64,000 nt of DNA from CBDFNC01 sp965249895 (GTDB lineage Bacteria > Pseudomonadota > Gammaproteobacteria > Enterobacterales > CBDFNC01). The stretch's first letter is position 1. The number at the start of each line of letters is the position of its first letter. Positions 52,162 through 59,230 of this stretch are shown one piece after another. The notes beneath the pieces were generated by a model. That model was not told where the DNA came from. It searched no databases and saw nothing but the letters and a program-made list of their open reading frames with translations. Location of the stretch: the NCBI GenBank assembly GCA_965249895.1, contig CBDFNC010000001.1, positions 1,302,001 to 1,366,000 of the forward strand, given 5' to 3'. A program made the position numbers and the translations under genes.

Positions 52162-53268
52162 CTAGTTGGATAACAGGCGTCGATGTGTATGAATTGACAT
52201 TAAAATGCCAAAACCTGCCATCAGGGTAACCACAGAAGTGCCGCCGTAGCTCACCAGGGGTAAGGGGACACCAACTACGGGTAACAAACCGCTCACCATT
52301 CCAATGTTGACAAAAACATAAACAAAGAAGGTCAGGATAATACTGCCCCCTGCCAGGCGGTTAAAGGCGTTTTGTCCTTGTGCCGCGATATAAAGACCAC
52401 GACTGATAATAAAGAGATACAGGCTAAGCAGCAGAATTATACCAAACAGGCCAAACTCTTCAGAAAATACTGCGAAAATAAAGTCAGTATGCCGTTCTGG
52501 TAAAAAGTCCAGTTGGGACTGGGTACCTTGCATCCATCCCTTACCAAACAGTCCGCCTGAGCCGATGGCGATTTTTGACTGGATAATATGATAACCCGAA
52601 CCCAGGGGATCACTTTCCGGGTTTAAGAAAGTAAGTACCCTTTGCCGCTGATAATCTCGCATCAGGTAAAACCACAGCACGGGGGCAAAAGCGGACGCCG
52701 CCCCTACCGCCAGCGCAATCCAGCGCCACCACACTCCTGCCAGGAACAGCACGAATATGCCAGAAGCCGCCACCAGTAGTGAGGTTCCCAAGTCAGGCTG
52801 TTTGGCGATAAGCAGGGTGGGGGTCAGGATCAGTATCAGGCCGATGGCGATGTGCTTCACTTTCGGCGGGATCTGACGGCTACCAATATACTGAGCTACC
52901 ATCAAAGGCACGGCGAGCTTCATAATTTCCGATGGCTGAAATTTCATAAACCCCAAGTCTAACCAGCGCTGGGCGCCTTTACCCACATGGCCTACGAGTA
53001 GCACCGCCACCAGCAATAACAGCCCTACCACAAACACAGGCAGGGCCCAGCGAGCATAAAAGTCCGGGCTGAATTGTGCCATTACCAGCATGACAAAAAA
53101 CGCGAGGCCGAGGCGGATCAATTGACGGATGATCAGTTCCATATCCTGACCACCTGCGGAATATAGCACCACCAGGCTAACCACCATCATCGCCAGTAGG
53201 CCTAGCAATAAAGGTAAATCCAGGTGCAGTTTATAAAACAGGCTGCTTTGTCGTTGGCTTTCACTCAT
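52162..53268 (-). CDS. mrdB: Rod-shape peptidoglycan polymerase RodA
   Basis: SEDS-family glycosyltransferase that polymerises lipid II for cell elongation with PBP2. About ten helices; KGAQRWLDLGFMKFQPSEIMKL, FLPERHTDFIFAVFSEEFG and the C-terminal GLLPVVGVPLPLVSYGGTS are diagnostic. 368 aa (E. coli 370). The start overlaps the end of mrdA by 8 bp. Confidence 0.97.
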   Translation of the reverse strand: MSESQRQSSLFYKLHLDLPLLLGLLAMMVVSLVVLYSAGGQDMELIIRQLIRLGLAFFVMLVMAQFSPDFYARWALPVFVVGLLLLVAVLLVGHVGKGAQRWLDLGFMKFQPSEIMKLAVPLMVAQYIGSRQIPPKVKHIAIGLILILTPTLLIAKQPDLGTSLLVAASGIFVLFLAGVWWRWIALAVGAASAFAPVLWFYLMRDYQRQRVLTFLNPESDPLGSGYHIIQSKIAIGSGGLFGKGWMQGTQSQLDFLPERHTDFIFAVFSEEFGLFGIILLLSLYLFIISRGLYIAAQGQNAFNRLAGGSIILTFFVYVFVNIGMVSGLLPVVGVPLPLVSYGGTSVVTLMAGFGILMSIHTHRRLLSN

Positions 53269-55153
53269 CTGGTTTACCTTTCAACTCAATAAGGGGAGTC
53301 TCTTTATGGGCAAAATAGCTATCGAACAAACTGCGTACGATTGGCGCGGCATGAGAGCTGCCTCCCCCTGCATTTTCCACCACTACAGAGGCGACAATCT
53401 CAGGTTTTTCGAAGGGCGCGTAGGCGACAAACATGGCATTATCCCTATGGTGCTCATCGATTTTGTCCGGATCGTATTCTTCATCTTCTGCCATACCGAT
53501 AACCTGAGCCGTGCCTGATTTACCGGCTGCTACATAAGTTGTCCCGACAAAGGCTTTACGCCCTGTTCCCGTGGACTTATTGATCACCCCATACATACCA
53601 TCCAGCGCGACTTGCCAGTTCTTTTCATTTTTCAGTACCACAGGTGGTTTAGTTTCCGGTGGAACTTCCAAAAAGCCAGAGCTGGTGCGAATAGAGCGCA
53701 GTAACCTGGGTTCGATAACTTTTCCTCTGCGTGCCAGTATCGCGGTGGCCTGGGCCAGTTGGAGTGGTGTCGAGGTCCAGTACCCCTGGCCGATCCCGAT
53801 GGATATAGTATCTCCCTGGTACCAGGGCTGGTTAAATCGGGCCCGTTTCCAACCTCTCGACGGCATAATAGCGGTGGTTTCCTCAGCTATATCAATACCT
53901 GTGTAATCACCAAAGCCAAACCGAGTCATAAACTCACTGATCTTATTGATGCCCACTTTATAGGACAGCTCGTAAAAATAGGTATCACAGCTTTGCTCAA
54001 TAGCATGGTAAACGTCCACCCAGCCATGTCCCCAACGCTTCCAGTCTCGGAATCGCCTGGAGGTATTGGGGATCCGCCACCAACCCGGATCCCAGATCTT
54101 AGAGGTTTCTGTAATCGCACCCTCATTTAAACCCAAAAGCGCCATTTGTGGTTTGATGGTTGAAGCCGGTGGGTAACGCCCTTGTGTCGCCCGGTTAATA
54201 AGCGGGCGGCTGCGCGAGTTTAATAGCTCGTTGTAATTTTTACTGCTAATACCGTGCACGAAGAGGTTAGGGTCGTAGCTTGGGCTGGAAACCATAGCTA
54301 ATACACCGCCATCTTTGGCATCCAGTAGGACAATGGCGCCGCGACGGCCATCCAACTGATTTTGTGCCTGGATCTGTAAATTGACATCGATATTCAGATA
54401 AATATCCTTGCCAGGCTCAGGTGGTTGGAATTTCAGGGTGCGAATAATTTTACCGCGGTTGTTGACTTCGACCTCTTGGTAACCGGGTTTACCGTGCAGC
54501 ATTTCTTCGTAGTATTTCTCGATCCCTTGTTTGCCAATATCCCAGGTGGCAGCATAGTCAGCTGCTTTACCTTCCTGCTCAAGGCGTTGTAAATCTCGGC
54601 TATTAATTTTGGCGACATATCCCAGCATATGGGTTAAGGCACTGGAAAATGGGTAATAGCGTTTTAAATGCGCCTCTATATTGATACCGGGAAACTTATG
54701 CTGGTTAACGCTGAATAGGGCCGCCTGTTCATCAGTCAGGCGATTTACTAAAGGTACAGGTTTAAAGCGTCGGCTGCGCTTTTTTTGCCGATAAAATCGT
54801 CCGATAGTTTCTTCATCAAGTTGTAACAACTCAGCCAACTGGCGTAGCGTTTTATCCAGATCATCTATTTTCTCGGGGATAACTTCCAGACTGAATACAG
54901 GGCGGTTTTCCGCCAAAAGGACGCCATTCCTGTCATAAATAAGGCCGCGGTTAGGCGCTACAGGTAGGACATTTATTCGATTGTCATTTGAGCGGGTCTG
55001 ATAGACCTGAAATGATTCAATTTGCAGATAATATAGGTTGCTAATAAGTACAAAAAGTACACCAATAACTATGATAATGCTTACGAGAGCTCGTCGTAAA
55101 AACAGTGAGGATTCGGCGCTATGATCCCTGATTGCCTCGCGTAGTCTTGCCAT
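53261..55153 (-). CDS. mrdA: Penicillin-binding protein 2
   Basis: Transpeptidase of the elongasome, 630 aa. One N-terminal helix (about 22-45), a dimerisation (pedestal) domain, then the transpeptidase with STIK in PASTIKPQM, SCD in SCDTYFYELS and KSGT in AAGKSGTAQV. RNRGLI-like APNRGLIYDRNG precedes the pedestal. First of mrdA-mrdB-rlpA-dacA; 67 bp after rlmH. Confidence 0.97.
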   Translation of the reverse strand: MARLREAIRDHSAESSLFLRRALVSIIIVIGVLFVLISNLYYLQIESFQVYQTRSNDNRINVLPVAPNRGLIYDRNGVLLAENRPVFSLEVIPEKIDDLDKTLRQLAELLQLDEETIGRFYRQKKRSRRFKPVPLVNRLTDEQAALFSVNQHKFPGINIEAHLKRYYPFSSALTHMLGYVAKINSRDLQRLEQEGKAADYAATWDIGKQGIEKYYEEMLHGKPGYQEVEVNNRGKIIRTLKFQPPEPGKDIYLNIDVNLQIQAQNQLDGRRGAIVLLDAKDGGVLAMVSSPSYDPNLFVHGISSKNYNELLNSRSRPLINRATQGRYPPASTIKPQMALLGLNEGAITETSKIWDPGWWRIPNTSRRFRDWKRWGHGWVDVYHAIEQSCDTYFYELSYKVGINKISEFMTRFGFGDYTGIDIAEETTAIMPSRGWKRARFNQPWYQGDTISIGIGQGYWTSTPLQLAQATAILARRGKVIEPRLLRSIRTSSGFLEVPPETKPPVVLKNEKNWQVALDGMYGVINKSTGTGRKAFVGTTYVAAGKSGTAQVIGMAEDEEYDPDKIDEHHRDNAMFVAYAPFEKPEIVASVVVENAGGGSSHAAPIVRSLFDSYFAHKETPLIELKGKPDE

Positions 55154-55220
55154 TATCCATTACTCCCCATTAGTTATAGCAAGGATGGTTTTGCCTAGTG
55201 TCATGTTTATACATAATTAA

Positions 55221-55691
55221 CTATTCCCTATGATAAGGATGATTAGCCGTTATGCTCCAGGCCCGGTATAGGGATTCAGCTACCACGATTCGAACCAGCG
55301 GATGGGGAAGTGTTAGTGGAGATAATGACCATTTTTGCTCCGATGCCTGGATACAAGCAGGCGCCAGCCCTTCGGGTCCACCTATTAATAAACTGACATC
55401 ACGTCCATCCAGCTTCCAGCTTTCCAGATTTTCAGCCAGTTTTTCCGTAGTCCAGGGACGACCCGTAACCTCCAGGGTGACGATTCTGTTCCCTTTAGGG
55501 ATGGCCGCCAGGGTCAACTCCCCTTCTTTTTGCAGTATGCGTTTAATATCAGCGTTTTTTCCCCGCTTACCCGCTACAATTTCTATCAATTCTAGGGGCA
55601 TATCTTTAGGAAATCGGCGTGAATACTCCTGATATCCGCACTCTACCCAATCAGGCATCCTAGTGCCAACGGCGACTAACTGGATTTTCAT
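55221..55691 (-). CDS. rlmH: 23S rRNA pseudouridine-1915 N3-methyltransferase RlmH
   Basis: SPOUT methyltransferase acting on 70S ribosomes. KIQLVAVGTRMPDWV, then DVSLLIGGPEGLAP and the knot end LTLPHPLVRIVVAESLYRAW are diagnostic. The ATG at 55691 gives 156 aa (E. coli 155). This is the fourth and only complete copy of its own 5' end: three partial copies lie between it and rsfS. The ATG overlaps the TGA of the nearest partial ORF, so its translation is probably coupled to it. Confidence 0.96.
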   Translation of the reverse strand: MKIQLVAVGTRMPDWVECGYQEYSRRFPKDMPLELIEIVAGKRGKNADIKRILQKEGELTLAAIPKGNRIVTLEVTGRPWTTEKLAENLESWKLDGRDVSLLIGGPEGLAPACIQASEQKWSLSPLTLPHPLVRIVVAESLYRAWSITANHPYHRE

Positions 55692-56086
55692 GAAAAACAT
55701 CCCATTAGGTTAAAGGACATATCTTTGGGCAAGTGAGTTGAATACACCTGATATCCGCGCTCGACGCAATATGCAGGCATCTTAGTGGCAACGGCGACTA
55801 ACTGGATTTTCATGAAAAACATCCCATTAGGTTAAAGGACATATCTTTGGGCAAGTGAGTTGAATACACCTGATATCCGCGCTCGACGCAATATGCAGGC
55901 ATCTTAGTGGCAACGGCGACTAACTGGATTTTCATGAAAAACATTCCATTAGGTTAACGGGCATATTTTTGCGGAGATAGCGCGTACATTCGAGGGGGAT
56001 GTAGAGCGGCGCGTATATTGCTGATATTCGCGCCTGACAGAGTTTGCAGGCATCCTAGTGCCTACGGCAACCAACTGGATGTTCAT
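55688..56086 (-). repeat. Tandem array of three partial rlmH 5' ends, 122-bp period
   Basis: Reading on the minus strand from rsfS: copy 3 (ORF 56086-55949, 45 codons), copy 2 (ORF 55935-55810, 41 codons), copy 1 (ORF 55813-55688, 41 codons), then complete rlmH. Copies 1 and 2 are identical over 122 bp. Each starts M-K/N-IQLVAV as RlmH does, keeps family-like sequence for about 30 codons, then ends. The TGA of copy 2 overlaps the ATG of copy 1, and that of copy 1 overlaps the ATG of rlmH, as ATGA. A GGGAT or GGAAT stretch 8 bases before each ATG could act as a ribosome site. Confidence 0.93.
55949..56086 (-). pseudogene. Oldest partial rlmH copy next to rsfS
   Basis: 45-codon ORF starting 8 bp after the rsfS stop, the spacing expected for the original rlmH start. 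NIQLVAVGTRMPANSV keeps the GTRMP motif that copies 1 and 2 have changed to ATKMP. After about 25 codons it diverges and ends in TAA without an ATGA link. It is probably the remnant of the ancestral rlmH start. Confidence 0.7.
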
Positions 56087-56094
56087 TAAAGCAA

Positions 56095-56412
56095 TTAGCC
56101 CCAGAGTTTTTCCAGCTGATAAAAGTCTCTTGTTTCGTCCTGCATCACGTGTAAAACCACGTCACCCAAGTCTACTAATACCCATTCACCGGCTTCGCTG
56201 CCTTCTAGGCCTAAGGGCTTCATACCAGCTCTTTTGCATTCCAGGGCGACATTTTCAGCAATAGACTTTACGTGACGCTTGGAGTTACCTGAGCAGATCA
56301 CCATAAAGTCGGTTACGCTGGATTTGTTGCTGACATCTAGAATTTTAATATCGCGACCTTTCATATCTTCAGCTTTATCGATAACAAAGGCTTGCAGTTC
56401 TTTACCTTGCAA
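56095..56412 (-). CDS. rsfS: Ribosomal silencing factor RsfS
   Basis: Binds ribosomal protein uL14 and blocks subunit joining when nutrients are scarce. 105 aa with a TTG start at 56412, 7 bases after GAGGA, exactly the E. coli length; LQGKELQAFVIDKAEDMKG matches the family N-terminus. Upstream in-frame codons would add 34 atypical residues. VTDFMVICSGNSKRHVKSIA and EWVLVDLGDVVLHVM are diagnostic. It lies between nadD and rlmH as usual. Confidence 0.95.
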   Translation of the reverse strand: MQGKELQAFVIDKAEDMKGRDIKILDVSNKSSVTDFMVICSGNSKRHVKSIAENVALECKRAGMKPLGLEGSEAGEWVLVDLGDVVLHVMQDETRDFYQLEKLWG

Positions 56413-56556
56413 AGGGGGTTCCTCTAGGGTTATTTGGACATCCCAGTATAACATAACGGCAGCTGGACACGCGGCTTTTTTATTTCTCTCTGATAAGGGA
56501 GAGTAGGCCTGCAAGGTAATTCAGGGGCTGCTTATGTCACAGGCCAAACATCTTTA

Positions 56557-57216
56557 TCAGTTGCGAGAAGTATAAAGCTGATTTTTCTGGATATATTCTA
56601 AAACTGAGGTAGGAAGTAAGTAACTGGCGGATTGGTTCATGCTGACCAGTTGCCTGATTTGGCTAGCCGAAATGTCCAGCTGGCTTACCTGCGCCAGATA
56701 AATGCGTCCGGCTTGTTGGTTCTGTAAATCGGCCGGTGCCTGGGTTTGTCGTTGTGATAGCAGGGCTTGGGTTTCAGGGTTGTCCTCGTGTTGCCAACCC
56801 GGTCTACAGCAGACGATAAGGTGGCAGTAGTCCAGTATATGCTGCCATTGATGCCAACGGGTGAAACTTAGTAGGGAGTCCATGCCCATAATAAAACACA
56901 AGGGAGTATGGGGCAGTTCTCGTTTTAGCTCTTTCAAGGTATCGATTGTGTAGCTGGGTTTATCGCGATTAAGCTCTCTCGAGTCCACAACCAGTTTTTC
57001 CTGACCCCTGACGGCCAGGTTTACCATGGTTAATCTCTGCTCAGATTGACTACCCGGAAGCGTCTTATGTGGGGGAATATGGTTAGGCATAAAGCGAATT
57101 TGCGCCAGAGGCAGCTGATTTAACAGATCAACAGCGGGGCGCAGGTGGCCAAAGTGTATAGGATCAAAGGTTCCACCAAGGATGCCTATGGGTTTGGTTA
57201 ACATTTTTTTTGTCAT
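56557..57216 (-). CDS. nadD: Nicotinate-nucleotide adenylyltransferase
   Basis: Makes deamido-NAD from nicotinate mononucleotide and ATP. GILGGTFDPIHFGHLRPA is the nucleotidyltransferase motif; PSYTIDTL and the C-terminal ISASQIR are typical. The ATG at 57216 overlaps the TGA of the last repeat unit as ATGA, giving 219 aa; a second ATG is at 57204. Its first five codons are the source of the start of each repeat unit upstream. Confidence 0.96.
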   Translation of the reverse strand: MTKKMLTKPIGILGGTFDPIHFGHLRPAVDLLNQLPLAQIRFMPNHIPPHKTLPGSQSEQRLTMVNLAVRGQEKLVVDSRELNRDKPSYTIDTLKELKRELPHTPLCFIMGMDSLLSFTRWHQWQHILDYCHLIVCCRPGWQHEDNPETQALLSQRQTQAPADLQNQQAGRIYLAQVSQLDISASQIRQLVSMNQSASYLLPTSVLEYIQKNQLYTSRN

Positions 57217-57852
57217 AGGGGCTGAGTTTTTGAGTCGAGAAACATAAGGCTGATTTGCTGAAGGCTTAACCAGCAATCTTTTTCAGCGTTACTTTTTATA
57301 CCAGCATTCAATTTAACGCACAGGATCAGCATGGTTTTTGTCATAGGGGCTGGACTTTTGAGTCGAGAAACATAAGGCTGATTTGCTGAAGGCTTAACCA
57401 GCAATCTTTTTCAGCGTTACTTTTTATACCAGCATTCAATTTAACGCACAGGATCAGCATGGTTTTTGTCATAGGGGCTGGACTTTTGAGTCGAGAAACA
57501 TAAGGCTGATTTGCTGAAGGCTTAACCAGCAATCTTTTTCAGCGTTACTTTTTATACCAGCATTCAATTTAACGCACAGGATCAGCATGGTTTTTGTCAT
57601 AGGGGCTGGACTTTTGAGTCGAGAAACATAAGGCTGATTTGCTGAAGGCTTAACCAGCAATCTTTTTCAGCGTTACTTTTTATACCAGCGTTCAATTTAA
57701 CGCACAGAATCAGCATGGTTTTTGTCATAGGGGCTGGACTTTTGAGTCGAGAAACATAAGGCTGATTTGCTGAAGGCTTAACCAGCAATCTTTTTCAGCG
57801 TTACTTTTTATATCAGCGTCCAATTTGGCGCACAGGATCAGCATAGCTTCTA
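57213..57852 (-). repeat. Tandem array of holA 3' ends fused to the nadD start, 128-bp period
   Basis: Five 128-bp units: the genuine holA end (57725-57852) and four extra copies (57597-57724, 57469-57596, 57341-57468, 57213-57340). The middle copies are identical or nearly so. Each extra copy is an ORF of 43 codons (57728-57597, 57600-57469, 57472-57341, 57344-57213): MTKTM from the nadD start, joined to the last 38 codons of holA (LILCVKLNAGIKSNAEKD... SKVQPL). Every TGA overlaps the next ATG as ATGA, from holA through four units to nadD. No own Shine-Dalgarno is visible, so expression would depend on coupling. Confidence 0.95.
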
Positions 57853-58738
57853 ATTGTGTTGAATTTAACCGGCTAAGGGCTTGTCTAACCAACCCCTGCT
57901 TGCTGGACCAGATCCTGGCTTTTTCCATCAGGCTGTTGAGGTTGACGCCTTGCTCGACCTGGTAACTAAATTCAAGTAATTTTTGTACTTCTTTGTGCAG
58001 GCTCCAGCTCAGAATAATAATATCTGTGCCTTCCTCTTTTAGCTGGAACATCATACGCTGCCCCCGGTTCAATTTACCTGCCATTAGGGTATCGAGCCAG
58101 CTGAACACAGAGAAGTGGGTAAACCCGGTTACCGAATTTTCCAATTGCTGCAGGCTTATTTCCTGATTGGGAAATAACAAACCCAGCTTTTCGATTTCCT
58201 GGCTGGCGGCTAGTAAATTACCTTCGAAGCTACGGCACAGGAAGTTCACCAAAACCTGACTTGGGTTGATGCCCGCTTGCTTTAGTCTGGCACCCATCCA
58301 TTGGGGGAAGAAGCGGCCTTCCGGGTGATTTGTCACCAGATATAAACCTTGCTTATCCAGGTTGACAAACCAGGCTGCTTTGGTTTGTTTCTGGTTTAAT
58401 CTGGGACCGGAAAGAATAAAGATAATGTCCGGGTTGAGTAACTTTCCCAGTTCAAGGATCTGGTTGGTGACATTCTTATCCAGCTTTTCCAGCTCAATTT
58501 CTATGATCTGGCGGGGGGAAAATAACGACATGGCGCTAAAGCTATCGTGTACCTGATCCCAGTTGATTTGATGGTCGGCTTTAAAGCTGTGTTTTTCATC
58601 AAAGCCTGATTTGGCAGCCAGGCGAGTAATGGATTGGATAGCCTCCAATTTAATCAGAGGCTCATCACCGAAAATAAGGTAGCAGGGCTGTAGGCCTTTT
58701 TTCAGCTCTTGGTTTAACTGTTGCGGGAAGATGCGCAT
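57725..58738 (-). CDS. holA: DNA polymerase III delta subunit
   Basis: Clamp-loader subunit that opens the beta clamp. 337 aa (E. coli 343). LQPCYLIFGDEPLIKLEAIQ at the N-terminus is typical, followed by AAA+-like domains and the helical collar. The C-terminal 42 residues are those repeated in the adjacent array; the original has CAKLDAD where the copies have CVKLNAG. The ATG overlaps the lptE stop (TAATG). Confidence 0.95.
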   Translation of the reverse strand: MRIFPQQLNQELKKGLQPCYLIFGDEPLIKLEAIQSITRLAAKSGFDEKHSFKADHQINWDQVHDSFSAMSLFSPRQIIEIELEKLDKNVTNQILELGKLLNPDIIFILSGPRLNQKQTKAAWFVNLDKQGLYLVTNHPEGRFFPQWMGARLKQAGINPSQVLVNFLCRSFEGNLLAASQEIEKLGLLFPNQEISLQQLENSVTGFTHFSVFSWLDTLMAGKLNRGQRMMFQLKEEGTDIIILSWSLHKEVQKLLEFSYQVEQGVNLNSLMEKARIWSSKQGLVRQALSRLNSTQLEAMLILCAKLDADIKSNAEKDCWLSLQQISLMFLDSKVQPL

Positions 58739-59229
58739 TAAAGTTCCAGTGAGGTAACTCTTCTGACGATTTGATCTGCAGCGACGGTACGCATTTCGTG
58801 ATGGATCAACTCCTCTTCGCGGGATTTAGCCAGGGCTTGCTGTGGATTATCCAAAAAGTCCCGGTGCAGGTTGACGGTAAATCGCTGAGCCTTTTCCCCC
58901 GGGATCAGGATCCGGTAACTTAAGCTATACCCCAATTCATATTCTGCAGCCTGGCCACTGGCGTACAGGGAAACCGTTCTGCGGCTGATGGTGTCCCCGG
59001 CTACAGTGAGGGTAGGTAAATCTTCCCTGGGTTTTTTGGCCAGGGTAATGTTAGCCTGGCGTAAGCGGTTCTCGATTAAACGGGTTAAATCGCTATAGGG
59101 ATCCCCCGATTGAAAGTAAATTTCCGCGGGCGAGTGGCCTTGGGTATAACTTCCCTTTGGGCGAAAGCCGCAGGCATTAAGTAGTAAAAGGATGGCCAGC
59201 ATTACGCTGGCCCTTTTTATTAGCGTCAT
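58738..59229 (-). CDS. lptE: LPS-assembly lipoprotein LptE
   Basis: Outer-membrane lipoprotein that plugs LptD for LPS export. Signal with lipobox LLNAC and then GFRPKG, as in E. coli LptE (GFHLRG). The ATG at 59229, 1 bp after the leuS stop, gives 163 aa; a TTG at 59241 overlaps leuS and is less likely. EEELIHHEMRTVAADQIVRRV is typical of the C-terminus. Part of leuS-lptE-holA-nadD. Confidence 0.94.
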   Translation of the reverse strand: MTLIKRASVMLAILLLLNACGFRPKGSYTQGHSPAEIYFQSGDPYSDLTRLIENRLRQANITLAKKPREDLPTLTVAGDTISRRTVSLYASGQAAEYELGYSLSYRILIPGEKAQRFTVNLHRDFLDNPQQALAKSREEELIHHEMRTVAADQIVRRVTSLEL

Positions 59230-59230
59230 A

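Noticed and set aside
57213..57788. Alternative 63-codon open frames starting MLVKPSANQ in the holA/nadD array
   Set aside because: They begin in the other frame of the preceding unit and only then enter the HolA-like frame. The ATGA-linked 43-codon ORFs explain the sequence better.
57213..57852. CRISPR-like array
   Set aside because: Units of 128 bp are contiguous with no unique spacers and are derived from holA and nadD.
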